Positions 44,328 through 53,600 of a stretch of DNA of 64,000 nt are shown one piece after another (positions within the stretch are counted from its first letter, which is position 1; each line of letters begins with the position of its first letter). Made by a program: the position numbers and the translations under genes. The stretch comes from Streptomyces himalayensis subsp. himalayensis (GTDB lineage: Bacteria > Actinomycetota > Actinomycetes > Streptomycetales > Streptomycetaceae), in contig NZ_JACEHE010000002.1 of the NCBI RefSeq assembly GCF_013778455.1, positions 62,001 to 126,000 on the forward strand, read 5' to 3'. Under the pieces are notes generated by a model. That model was given only the letters and a program-made list of their open reading frames with translations, had not been told where the DNA came from and searched no databases.

Positions 44328-45696
44328 CGAAGCTCGACTTCGGCCAGGTACCGGGCTCGGCACGCATCATGTCGGCGTAGTGGCGGTAGAGGTTGCGCTG
44401 CACGCCCTCCTCGTAGCGGGTCCAGAAGGCGATGCCCGGGCCCGGCCAGTCCTCCACCTGCTTGGCGATACCGACGCCCGGCATGCCCATCTGGTAGTTG
44501 AGCTTGAAGTCCAGGAGGTCGGCGGCAACGGAGCGTCCCGTGCGGCTGACAGTGATCCACGGCTCGGTGTCGTCCATCTCGAACGCGCCGCCCATGGAGA
44601 ACGTGCCGAGCCCGGCCTTGTAGGCCCGGTCCTTCTGCTCGGGCGTCATGTTCTTGTAGACGCAGAACCAGTTCCAGATCTCGACCTGGCCGACTCCGTG
44701 CGGCTGCCACATGCGGATGGTGACGACGCCGGTCGGCGCGTGGTTGGCGCCGTCCTCGGTCATCGGCAGGGCCAGCATCGAGAAGTTGGGGAAGACGTTG
44801 GCGACCATCACACGGGAACGCCGCGCGATCTCGAGCTGGTGGTCGCTGATGCGGCTGGTGTCGAAGGTCTCGGCGAGCTCCTCGGGGAACCCGAAGAACT
44901 TCGGACCCGGCTCGTCCTCGGTCGGCGCCATCGAGAACGACAGCGAATGCCCGGGCGCCGCCTGGATGTGATAGCCCATCATGTTCTCGCGGAACGGCAC
45001 CGGGAAGGCGCCGATCTCCCACACCGACCGGTGCAGCGTGCCCAGGTGGTAGTCGTCACCGGCGAAGTTCTCGCTGCCCGACTTCCAGTTGGCGTCGATG
45101 ACGAACCGCTGCGGCGGCCCGACGACCTCCATGCCGTGCTCGTTGAGACCGAACAGCAGGTCCAAGTACCAGGCCATGCCGCCCAGATACTCCTCCAGCG
45201 GCGGAGCCGACGGGTCCAGCGTCGCGAAGATCAGCCCGTGGTACGACTGCACCCTCGCGGCCTTCGACAGCCCGTTGCCCTCCTTCGGCATCCCGCCGAA
45301 CGCGTTACGCCACAGCGGCGCCCCGACCAGGTCGCCCTTCGCGTTGTACGTCCAGCCGTGGTACGGACACCGGAAGTGCGAGGTGTTGCCCGAATCCGCG
45401 CGACACACCTGCACACCGCGGTGCCGGCACGCGTCGAACAGAACGTTGATCCCGCCCTCCTCATCGCGGATCACGATGAAGTTGTCCTCGCCGATCTTGC
45501 GCAGGACGTAGTCGCCCTTCGCCTCGATCTCCGACTCGTGGGCCAGGAACACCCAGCACCGGCCGAAGATCGACCGCAGCTCGCGGTCGTAGATCTCCTG
45601 GTTGCCGAACAGCCCCGCGGGAAGCTCGCCTTCGGCCAGCCCCGTATCGAGTTCGTCGAGAAGCGCGTCGGCTCTCGTGCTCTTCGCCTGCGTCAT
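44320..45696 (-). CDS. Rieske aromatic-ring-hydroxylating oxygenase, alpha subunit
   Basis: 458-aa catalytic subunit. The Rieske [2Fe-2S] motif is C-R-H-RG (FDACRHRGVQV) then CPYHGWTYNA about 16 residues on (residues about 89-117). The mononuclear iron site is ENFAGDDYHLGTLH (about 206-219, Asp-x2-His-x4-His), with the third ligand later. The WYLDLLFGLNEHGMEV stretch fits toluene/biphenyl- or phthalate-type alpha subunits. It uses O2 and electrons from the ferredoxin to hydroxylate aromatic rings. GAGAGGAA precedes the ATG. The beta subunit lies upstream, 22 nt away. Confidence 0.94.
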   Translation of the reverse strand: MTQAKSTRADALLDELDTGLAEGELPAGLFGNQEIYDRELRSIFGRCWVFLAHESEIEAKGDYVLRKIGEDNFIVIRDEEGGINVLFDACRHRGVQVCRADSGNTSHFRCPYHGWTYNAKGDLVGAPLWRNAFGGMPKEGNGLSKAARVQSYHGLIFATLDPSAPPLEEYLGGMAWYLDLLFGLNEHGMEVVGPPQRFVIDANWKSGSENFAGDDYHLGTLHRSVWEIGAFPVPFRENMMGYHIQAAPGHSLSFSMAPTEDEPGPKFFGFPEELAETFDTSRISDHQLEIARRSRVMVANVFPNFSMLALPMTEDGANHAPTGVVTIRMWQPHGVGQVEIWNWFCVYKNMTPEQKDRAYKAGLGTFSMGGAFEMDDTEPWITVSRTGRSVAADLLDFKLNYQMGMPGVGIAKQVEDWPGPGIAFWTRYEEGVQRNLYRHYADMMRAEPGTWPKSSFDE

Positions 45697-45718
45697 CGCC
45701 GCGTTCCTCTCAGAAGAG

Positions 45719-46252
45719 TCAGAAGAAGATGGAAAGGTTGTGCGTGCCGATCACCGTGAGATCCAGCAGGACCTCGCGGCGCAGCAGGCGCAGCGCGCCG
45801 TCCTCCCTGCGCAAGCGGTCCTGCCGCTCACCCGAGAGCAACTGCGGCTGGGTCTGCTCCTGCCGTGTGCGGAAGATCAGCAGATTGCTGCGCACGCTCA
45901 CGAGGTCCGCGTCCTCGGCGTCCTCGGTGACCCTGACGCCGGTCACGAAGTGGCGGATACGGGACGGCGGGTCCTCCGCCCAGGCGTACGCGGTCTCGTT
46001 CCGCGCCACCCGGCTCTCCAGCGACCCGTACGTCTCGTCCAGGTGGAACGCCCCCGCGACGAACCCGGTCCCGCGCGCCCGCTCCACGGTCTGGCGGATC
46101 GGCACCTGGTACACCACATCGCGGCTGACCATCGCCTCCAGCCACTCGCGTTCCCGGTATGCGTCCAGCAGCTCGGCCTCGGTGTCCATCCACTCGACGA
46201 CCTCGTTGTAGAGTGCGCTGCCCACCCTCACCCTGGCTCCAGTCCCGACCAC
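45719..46252 (-). CDS. Rieske aromatic-ring-hydroxylating oxygenase, beta subunit
   Basis: 177-aa small (beta) subunit with the NTF2-like fold: LYNEVVEWMDTEAELLDAYREREWLEAMVSRDVVYQVPIR, typical of ring-hydroxylating dioxygenase small subunits, and a basic C-terminal half (RTRQEQTQPQLLSGERQDRLRRED). It stabilises the alpha3-beta3 hexamer. I chose GTG 46252 with GGGAGGG five bases upstream; the longer frame from 46303 adds residues that overlap the operator. First gene of the operon. Confidence 0.88.
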   Translation of the reverse strand: MVGTGARVRVGSALYNEVVEWMDTEAELLDAYREREWLEAMVSRDVVYQVPIRQTVERARGTGFVAGAFHLDETYGSLESRVARNETAYAWAEDPPSRIRHFVTGVRVTEDAEDADLVSVRSNLLIFRTRQEQTQPQLLSGERQDRLRREDGALRLLRREVLLDLTVIGTHNLSIFF

Positions 46253-46278
46253 GGGATCCCTCCCTTCCAAGATGAACA

Positions 46279-46293
46279 CACTTTTGCATGCAC
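46279..46293 (-). promoter_or_regulatory. Operator-like site at the start of the catabolic operon
   Basis: Minus-strand GTGCATGCAAAAGTG, 27 nt before the first gene. It matches half of the perfect palindrome at 36458-36483 (GTGCATGCAGAAGTG). A second CACTTTTGC repeat overlaps it. Probably a GntR operator. Confidence 0.7.
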
Positions 46294-46388
46294 TTTTGCC
46301 CACGGCAATAGGTCGCAGTTAATTGCCAGTTACATCCATCGGAGCCTGTCGCAGGGGGCCAGTGTCGGGAGCCCCTCGGGGGGTGGCG

Positions 46389-46643
46389 TCACCGCTGGCG
46401 CGGTGCTGCGAGCACGGCCAGAAAGCGCTCGCGTACGTACGGGTCCACGCCAGCGACGTCGGCCGCGATCAGCAGGCCGGCCAGGCCGGCGACGCTCCGC
46501 CACAGCGCGAGGGCCGCGCGGCACCCCGGACATCCTTCGAGGTGCTGGTCGAAGCCCAGAGCGCCAGGTTCTGGCAGGAAGACAGCCCCGTACAGCGGCA
46601 TCAGCCGACACCGCACGGCCACGGCCGGCGCCCGCCGCTGCAC
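46389..46643 (-). CDS. Possible small zinc-finger (zf-HC2-like) protein
   Basis: 84-aa candidate. The segment VRCRLMPLYGAVFLPEPGAL then FDQHLEGCPGCRAALALWRSVAGLAGLL has the C-x(n)-H-x3-C-x2-C spacing of anti-sigma factor zinc fingers (ZAS/zf-HC2), though without a known sigma partner here. The start (GTG 46643) is weak, with no ribosome site; GTG 46616 would give VRCRLMPLY. It lies 36 nt after the DUF417 gene on the same strand and may be co-transcribed. I am not sure that it is real. Confidence 0.5.
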   Translation of the reverse strand: MQRRAPAVAVRCRLMPLYGAVFLPEPGALGFDQHLEGCPGCRAALALWRSVAGLAGLLIAADVAGVDPYVRERFLAVLAAPRQR

Positions 46644-46679
46644 TGTCGGCCGAGCCGACCGGCGCGGTGCCCGCGCGCA

Positions 46680-47164
46680 TCATGGCCCCCCTCTCAGCCT
46701 CCCGAACGACTCACCTGCCGTCCAGAGGGCCGCGCCCAGCAGGACCAGGTCCTTGATCAGGAACTGCCCCGCCCCCGACAGGAACGGGAAGCCGAGGCCC
46801 GGCTGCCACACCCCGGGCGTGCTGAACACGAAGCTCAGCGTGGTGAGAAACATCAGGACGGCCCCGGTGCTGCCGAGCGCCGAAACCCGCGGCGCCAACG
46901 GCCCGACGGCGATCAAACACCCGAGGACGATCTCGATCACACCGATCACGCCCGCGACCGTGGGCGGACTCGCCATGCGGTACGTCCACGACAGCAGCGG
47001 CGAGTTCCCGACGAGGCCCTCGATCGCCGCGGCCTCATAGCTGGCGAACTTCAGGGCGCCGATCCACACCAGGATCAGGGCCAGCCCGTAACGGATGACA
47101 AGGCCGCCGACCCGCCCGAGCCGCTGAGCCGTGCTCGCAGGGTGCGCCGTGTGAGATCTGGCCA
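46680..47164 (-). CDS. DUF417 family membrane protein (YkgB/RclC-like)
   Basis: 161-aa inner-membrane protein with four hydrophobic segments and the DUF417 stretch LILVWIGALKFASYEAAAIEGLVGNSPLLSW, then VLGCLIAVGPL, LTTLSFVFSTPGVW and FLIKDLVLLGAALWTAG. E. coli RclC belongs to the same family and is linked to hypochlorite resistance; the role here is unknown. GAGAGGGAG lies before the ATG. It is next to tRNA-Thr and the catabolic operon. Confidence 0.9.
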
Positions 47165-47331
47165 TCGTCGGCTCCCTCTCCGCAGGAACGGGACGACAGA
47201 AGAGACCATGCGGCGGCGCGGAACTCATCGCTCCGGCATTCCCGGCCGAAACCCTCGCCTGCAACCGGAACTGAGACCACCGACAGCCGCGCGGCCCGCG
47301 CCGGCTTCGCCGCCGCATCCCCAGAACGAGA

Positions 47332-47364
47332 AACCCCAGCTCAGACACCGTCCGAGCTGGGGTT
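47332..47364 (-). terminator. Terminator after tRNA-Thr
   Basis: AACCCCAGCTC (47332-47342) pairs perfectly with GAGCTGGGGTT (47354-47364) around an 11-base loop, eight bases past the tRNA 3' end. On the minus strand a TTTCTCG run follows. Confidence 0.88.
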
Positions 47365-47372
47365 CAGATGGA

Positions 47373-47445
47373 GCCGCCTTCGGGATTCGAACCCGAGACC
47401 TACGCATTACGAGTGCGTTGCTCTGGCCATCTGAGCTAAGGCGGC
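47373..47445 (-). tRNA. tRNA-Thr (anticodon CGU)
   Basis: 73-nt cloverleaf on the minus strand. The acceptor stem GCCGCCT pairs with AGGCGGC. The D arm is AGCTCAGATGGCCAGAGC, the anticodon loop CTCGTAA carries CGU (reads ACG), and the TpsiC arm is CTCGGGTTCGAATCCCGAG-like. No CCA is encoded. It follows a gap of unremarkable sequence. Confidence 0.96.
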
Positions 47446-47541
47446 TTGTCGTGATCACTATGGTGCGATCAGCGGCGTCGCCAAGTCTACACAGTTTCCG
47501 GGGGTGCTCCGCACACCCCCGGAGTCCACCGCCCCTCCGGG

Positions 47542-49107
47542 TTAGGAGCAGCGAGTCCCGTCCTTCGGGGCGGTTCCCTCGATCAGATAGCGGTTGATCG
47601 CGGAGTCGACGCACTCGCTCCCCCGGCCGTACGCCGTGTGGCCGTCGCCCTCGTACGTCAGGAGCCTGCCGGAGGAGAGCTGGTCGGCCAGGGCCTCGGC
47701 CCAGCGGTACGGGGTCGCGGGGTCGCGGGTGGTGCCGACGACCACGATGGGGGCCGCGCCGTTCGCCTCGATGCGGTGCGCCTTGCCCGTGGGCGGCACC
47801 GGCCAGTACGCGCAGTTCAGGGAGGACCAGGCGAGTCCCTCGCCGAAGACGGGGGACGCCTTCTCGAAAGCGGGGAGCGACTGCTCGACCTGCTCGGGCG
47901 AGGTGAAGGCGGCCGGAAGGTCGAGGCAGTTCACGGCGGCGTTGGCGAACATCAGGTTCGAGTACGAGCCTTTCTCGCCCCTCTCGTAGTAGCTGTCCGC
48001 CAGTGCCAGCAGGCTCGTGCCGTCCTTCTCCTTCATTGCCGCGGTGAGGGCACCGCGCAGCTGGCCCCAGGACCCCTCGTCGTACATCGCCGCGATTACG
48101 CCGATCGTCGCCAGTGACTCCGTGAGCCTGCGTCCGTCCGTGGATCCGCCGGCGAGAGGGGCGGCGTCCAGCTGCTGGAAGAAGGCCTTGAGGTTCTTGC
48201 CCGCGGCCTCCGCCGTCGTGCCCAGGCCGCCGAGGGGGCAGTCCTGGTGCTTCACGCAGTCCTCCGCGAAGGAGCGGAACGCGGTCTCGAATCCGGCGGT
48301 CTGCTCCTCGTTCAGCTGGCGTGCGGCCAGTGTCGGGTCCATCGCGCCGTCCAGCACCAGGCGGCCGACCCGCTCGGGATACAGCCCCGCGTATGTGGCA
48401 CCCAGGAAGGTTCCGTACGAGGCACCGACATACGTCAGCTTCTTGTCACCCAGCACCGCGCGCAGGATGTCCATGTCGCGGGCCGCCTCGATCGTGGAGA
48501 CATGCGGCAGGATCGTGCCCGACCTGCTCTCGCAGCCGCCCGCGAACTTCTTGAACGCGGCGGCCAGCTGGTCGGTCTCGCGCTGGTCGTCCGGAGTGAT
48601 GTCGGTCTGCGTGTACGCGTCCATCTCGCGGCCGTCGAGACACTCGACGGGCTCGCTGCGCGCCACGCCGCGCGGGTCGACGGCCACCATGTCGTACCGC
48701 GCGCGGACCTCGGCCGGATAGCCGAGCGCCGCGTACGACTGGAGGTAACCCACCGCCGAGCCGCCCGGGCCGCCCGGGTTGACCAGCAGCGAACCGAGGC
48801 GTTTGCCCGGGCCCGTGGCCTTCTTGCGGGCTACGGCCAGCTTGATGTCGCCGGAGTCCGGCTTCTCGTAGTCGAGGGGGGCCTTCATCGTGGAGCACTC
48901 GAATCCGGGGACGCCGCAGTCGCGCCAGCGCAGCTCCTGGCCGTAGTACGCCGAGAGCGCGGTCGGCGTGGACCTGGGCAGCGCCGCCAGCGCGGCATCG
49001 GTCGTCGATCCGCCCGGCGAGCAGCCGGTGGCGAGCAGCCCGGCGGCGACGAGAAGGGCACCGGACGACCGGAGCCCGTTTGCCTGGATGTGACGCATGG
49101 TGTTCAT
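47542..49107 (-). CDS. Secreted alpha/beta hydrolase, tripeptidyl aminopeptidase-like lipoprotein
   Basis: 521-aa exported serine peptidase of the SlpD/SlpE/TAP family, common in Streptomyces. The lipoprotein signal ends in LLATGC (Cys about 29). The hydrolase core shows GSLLVNPGGPGGSAVGYLQ (oxyanion), YDMVAVDPRGVARSEPVEC, the nucleophile in YVGASYGTFLGATYA, and the C-terminal VGTTRDPATPYRWAEAL (Asp) and GDGHTAYG (His) with cysteines. It probably trims tripeptides or amino-acyl groups outside the cell. The start ATG is followed by a basic n-region. The holB gene lies upstream on the same strand, with a 190-nt gap. Confidence 0.9.
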   Translation of the reverse strand: MNTMRHIQANGLRSSGALLVAAGLLATGCSPGGSTTDAALAALPRSTPTALSAYYGQELRWRDCGVPGFECSTMKAPLDYEKPDSGDIKLAVARKKATGPGKRLGSLLVNPGGPGGSAVGYLQSYAALGYPAEVRARYDMVAVDPRGVARSEPVECLDGREMDAYTQTDITPDDQRETDQLAAAFKKFAGGCESRSGTILPHVSTIEAARDMDILRAVLGDKKLTYVGASYGTFLGATYAGLYPERVGRLVLDGAMDPTLAARQLNEEQTAGFETAFRSFAEDCVKHQDCPLGGLGTTAEAAGKNLKAFFQQLDAAPLAGGSTDGRRLTESLATIGVIAAMYDEGSWGQLRGALTAAMKEKDGTSLLALADSYYERGEKGSYSNLMFANAAVNCLDLPAAFTSPEQVEQSLPAFEKASPVFGEGLAWSSLNCAYWPVPPTGKAHRIEANGAAPIVVVGTTRDPATPYRWAEALADQLSSGRLLTYEGDGHTAYGRGSECVDSAINRYLIEGTAPKDGTRCS

Positions 49108-49297
49108 CAGGCGAGCCTAACTGTCCGCGATGCGATGAATGCACTCCGTAGCCATCGGTGTCTTGCGAGTTGCTTCGGTCGGCGCCTCTCGTCTGTCGGG
49201 TCCCGTCGGCGGACGGTGGGTGCCGTCGGCGGACGGGTCACGCAGCCCGCTGGCTCGCCCGGCGGCCGAGCATCAGCTCGGTCCCCGGTCAGCCCGG

Positions 49298-50503
49298 TCA
49301 GCCCGCCCGCAGAGCGACCGTCATCGCCTCCACGGCCAGCAGCGGCGCGACGTTGCTGTCGAGGGCCTCCCGGCACGCGACGATCGCCTCGATGCGACGC
49401 AGCGTCGACTCGGGCGAGGTGCTGCGGGCTATCCGCTCCACCGCGTCCTGCACCTCCGTGTTGGCGAGAGCGACACGGGAGCCGAGCTGCAGGGCGAGCA
49501 CATCGCGGTAGAAGCCGGTCAGATCGACCAGGGCGAGGTCCAGGCTGTCGCGCTGGGTGCGGGTCTTGCGGCGTTTCTGCCTGTCCTCGAGCTCCTTCAT
49601 CACACCTGCGGTGCCGCGAGGCATCCGGCCGCCCTGTCCCGCGCCGAGGGCCGCCTTCAGGTCCTCGGTCTCCTTTGCGTCGACCTCTTCGGCAACCTGC
49701 CTGGCGTCCTCCGCCGCGGCGTCGATCAGCTCCTGGGCGGCCTTGAGGCAGCCGCCGATGTCGCCGACACGGAGCGGCACCTTCAGCACGGCGGCGCGGC
49801 GCTCCCGCGCCCGCTCGTCCGTCGCGAGGCGCCGGGCTCGCCCGATGTGCCCCTGCGTGGCGCGGGCCGCGGCGGCCGCGACGTCCGGCTCGATGCCGTC
49901 ACGCCGTACGAGCACGTCGGCCACCGCGTCCACCGAAGGCGTGCGCAGCGTGAGGTGGCGGCAGCGCGAGCGGATGGTGGGCAGGACGTCTTCGAGGGAC
50001 GGCGCGCACAGCAGCCACACCGTGCGGGGGGCGGGCTCCTCCACGGCCTTCAGCAGGACGTTGCCCGCACCCTCGGTGAGGCGGTCGGCGTCCTCCAGCA
50101 CGATGACCTGCCAGCGGCCGCCTGCCGGCGACAGCTGGCACCGGCGCACGAGATCGCGGGTCTCCTTGACACCGATGGAGAGCAGATCGGTGCGGACGAC
50201 CTCGACGTCGGCATGGGTGCCCACCAGGGCCGTGTGGCAGCCGTCGCAGAACCCGCAGCCGGGGACGCCGCCGAGCGCCCGGTCGGGGCTGACGCACTGG
50301 AGCGCGGCCGCGAAGGCCCGGGCGGCCGTGGAGCGGCCTGAGCCGGGCGGGCCCGTGAACAGCCACGCATGCGTCATCTTCGACGCCTCCGGGAGCGGGG
50401 CGTCCGAGGCGGCGGCGGTCACCAGAGCGTCGGCGTCACGGGCGGCAGCGGCGAGCTGGGCGCTCACCTTCTCCTGGCCGACCAGGTCGTCCCACACGCT
50501 CAT
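49298..50503 (-). CDS. holB: DNA polymerase III subunit delta'
   Basis: 401-aa clamp-loader subunit. MSVWDDLVGQEKVSAQLAAA starts the AAA+ fold; the P-loop is WLFTGPPGSGRSTAARAF (Lys of GKT replaced by Arg, as in many delta' subunits). The zinc-binding cysteines are in CVSPDRALGGVPGCGFCDGCHTAL. Then VIVLEDADRLTEGAGNVLLKAVEEP and LPTIRSRCRHLTLRTPS appear, the usual delta' motifs. Together with tau/gamma and delta it loads the beta clamp. It is downstream of tmk on the same strand, the common tmk-holB pairing, separated by an octamer repeat region. Confidence 0.95.
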   Translation of the reverse strand: MSVWDDLVGQEKVSAQLAAAARDADALVTAAASDAPLPEASKMTHAWLFTGPPGSGRSTAARAFAAALQCVSPDRALGGVPGCGFCDGCHTALVGTHADVEVVRTDLLSIGVKETRDLVRRCQLSPAGGRWQVIVLEDADRLTEGAGNVLLKAVEEPAPRTVWLLCAPSLEDVLPTIRSRCRHLTLRTPSVDAVADVLVRRDGIEPDVAAAAARATQGHIGRARRLATDERARERRAAVLKVPLRVGDIGGCLKAAQELIDAAAEDARQVAEEVDAKETEDLKAALGAGQGGRMPRGTAGVMKELEDRQKRRKTRTQRDSLDLALVDLTGFYRDVLALQLGSRVALANTEVQDAVERIARSTSPESTLRRIEAIVACREALDSNVAPLLAVEAMTVALRAG

Positions 50504-50569
50504 GGGTCCACCGCCCTTTCGTCGTACTTCGGCTTGCCCGGTCCATTGTGGGGCTGCGCACTGACAGTG

Positions 50570-50645
50570 GCGGACCGGCGGACCGGCGGACCGGGACCGG
50601 CGGACCGGCCGACCGGCGGACCGCGGACCGGCGGACCGGGCGGAA
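50570..50645. repeat. GGACCGGC octamer repeat between holB and tmk
   Basis: About nine imperfect copies of the octamer GGACCGGC (GGACCGGCGGACCGGCGGACCGGG... ), in the 155-bp gap between tmk and holB. It can form multiple small hairpins. Confidence 0.8.
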
Positions 50646-50658
50646 GGGACCGAAGGCG

Positions 50659-53600
50659 TCAGCGGCGGCCCCTGCCCCACCGCCCGCCGTCGTTCCCGTC
50701 CTGGTCCTCCTGCGGTCCCAGCAGCTCGTCCGCCAGGGTCGGGAGGTCGTCCAGGGGAGTCTCCTCCGCCCAGTCGGACCGGGGGCGGCGCGCGCGGCCC
50801 TCGGCATCGACGCGGGGCAGCTCGTGGGTCCTGGCGGTCGAACCGTCCGGCTGCGGCCCGTCCTGGCGCTCATCGCGGAAGTAGCCCGGCGGCACCCGGT
50901 CGGCGGGGTCCTCGCCCTGCCGGTCGTCACGTACCGGAGGCAGAACAGCCGTCTCCTCCGCCGCACCTGCGGGCCCGGCGGGGGCCGCGGGCGGCTGCGG
51001 CAGCACCGCGGTCTCCTCCGCATCCTGGCCGGTCCAGTCCTGGCCGGGCCGGGCCGTCGCAGCGCCACCGTGCTGCACGGGAGGCAGCACAGCCGTCTCA
51101 TCCCCGGCACCCGGCGCCTGCACCGGCGGCAGCACCGCCGTCTCGTCCACCGGTCCGCCGGAGGCGTTGGTCGGCGTCACGATCGGGGTGGGCACCGTCC
51201 GCTCGTTGTCGGGCGAGACGCTGGAGGTATCCGTGGCCTCCGAGGCCCCGCCTGCCGACTGTGCCGCAGACGCCGCCGAGGCAGCCGCCGCCTCCGCCGC
51301 CAGGCGCCGGGCCTCCTCGGCCCGCAGCAGCGCCTCTTCCGCCTTGCGCTGCTTCTCCATACGCCGCGCCTCGGCCTCCGCGCGCAACCGGGCCTCTTCC
51401 TCCGCCTGCCGGCGGAGACGCTCCTGCTCGGCTGCCCGTACCTGCTCCTCGGCCTGCCGCCGGGCGCGCTCCTCCTCGGCGAGGCGGCGGGCCTCCTCGG
51501 CGCGCTGCCGGGCCTCCTCCGCCTGGCGTTCGGCCTCGCGGCGCTGGGCCTCCTCGACCTCGCGGCGCTTGCGCTCCTCTTCCTCGGCGCGGAGCTTCGC
51601 CAGCTGCTCCTGGCGCTCGCGCTCCAGGCGCTCCTCCTCCGCCTTGCGCGCGGCCTCCTCCTCGGCCTTCCGCCGCGCCTCCTCCTCGGCGGCCTTGCGG
51701 GCCTCCTCCTGGGCCTTCACCTCGGCTGCGGAGAGCGGCAGCATCACGTCGAGCCGGTGCCGGATCACGGTCGTCACCGCCTCCGGCTCCTGAGCCGCGT
51801 CGACGACCAGGTAGCGGCCCGGATCGGCGGCAGCCATCGTCAGGAAACCGGACCGCACGCGCGCGTGGAACTCGGCAGGCTCCGACTCCAGACGGTCCGG
51901 CGCCTCCGTGAACCGCTCCCGCGCGGCCTCCGGCGAGACGTCCAGCAGGACCGTCAGATGCGGGACGAGCCCATCCGTAGCCCAGCGCGAGATACGGGCG
52001 ATCTCGGTCGGCGACAGATCACGGCCGGCGCCCTGGTACGCCACAGAAGAATCGATGTAGCGGTCGGAGATGACGACGGCGCCGCGCTCCAGGGCGGGCC
52101 TGACGACCGTGTCGACGTGTTCGGCGCGGTCGGCCGCGTACAGCAGGGCCTCCGCCCGGTGCGACAGACCCGCGGACGACACATCCAGCAGGATCGACCG
52201 CAGCCGCTTGCCGACCGGCGTCGCGCCGGGCTCACGCGTGACCACGACCTCGTGGCCCTTCGCGCGGATCCACTCCGCGAGCGCCTCGGCCTGCGTCGAC
52301 TTCCCGGCGCCGTCACCGCCCTCCAGAGCGATGAAGAAGCCGGAAGCGGCGGGCGCCTGGGCGGGGTCACCGCCACGCACCGCGTCCCGCAGATCGTGCC
52401 TCAGCGGCACCCCGGACCGGTCGTCGGTCTTCGAAAGCACCAGCGCGGCCACCGGCAGCAGCAGCGCCCCGACGAGCATCAGCGTGAACGCCGCGCCGCC
52501 GTGTGCGAACACGAACTTGCCGCCGGCCAGCCGGTACGGCCCGATCGCCGCCGCCAGCACCGGCGCGGCCACGACGCCGAGCGCGACGCACACCCGTACG
52601 ACCGCGTGCAGATGCTCGGTCGTACGCGCCCGCCGGTACTCCTCGGTCTCCTGGTCGAGCAGCGTGTGCCCGGTATTCGCGGCGACACCCGCGGCGACGC
52701 CCGCGATCACCATGATCAGCCACACGCTCGTCACATCCGGCACGAGACCCGCGGCGAGCAGCGCCACCCCGGTGAGCGCCACGGCGAGCGCCAGCAGCCG
52801 ACGGCGCGACAGCGACGGCAGGACGGACGGAGCCGTACGGATACCGACGACGGTGCCGCCGGTCAGCGCGAGCACCAGCAGCCCGTACAGCACCGGGCCG
52901 CCGCCCAGGTCCTTGGAGTGCAGGACCGCAACGGCGACCGCGGCCGCGACGGCCGTGGCGACCGCGGCGCAGGCCAGCACCAGCAGCGGGATCGCCTTCG
53001 TACGTCCCTTGTCGGCGCCGGAGCCCGTCTTGGGGCGGCGCAGGCCCTCGAGCGGGGAACGCGCGCGCGGCGTCTGCGCGTCGGGCAGTTCGAGGAAGTA
53101 CAGAACTGACAGCGAGGCGGCGAACAGGCCCGCCGCCACGTAGGAGGCGAGGGCGGCCTGATGCTGCCCGAACCAGGCGATGCCGGCGCCCAGCAGATTG
53201 CCGACGAGCGTGACCACGACGAGCGCGGCGGCGGCGATCGGCAGCGCCACGAAGCCGGTACGCAGCGACAGCCGCCGCAGCGCGTCCATGTGGTCCGGCA
53301 GCGGTCGCACCGCGGCGCCCTCGAGCGGCGGCGGGGGCAGCAGCGCGGGCGCCGCGCTCTCCCGGCACACCGTCCAGAAGCGTTCGGCGACGCCGGTCAC
53401 GAAGGCGGTGACGAGCAGGAGGGCGAACGCGTTGTCCGGGGTCCAGTCGATCCACAGCGGAGCGACGATCAGCAGCGCGGCGCGCACGCCGTCCGAGCCG
53501 ATCATGGTCCAGCGGCGGTCCAGGGGACCGCCAGGGGACGTGAGCGAAGTGAGCGGACCGAGCAGGACCGCCCCGAACAGCAGGGTCGCGAGGATCCGCG

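Noticed and set aside
46323..47597. Plus-strand frame over DUF417 and tRNA-Thr
   Set aside because: Runs through a tRNA gene and antisense to a membrane protein; no family features.
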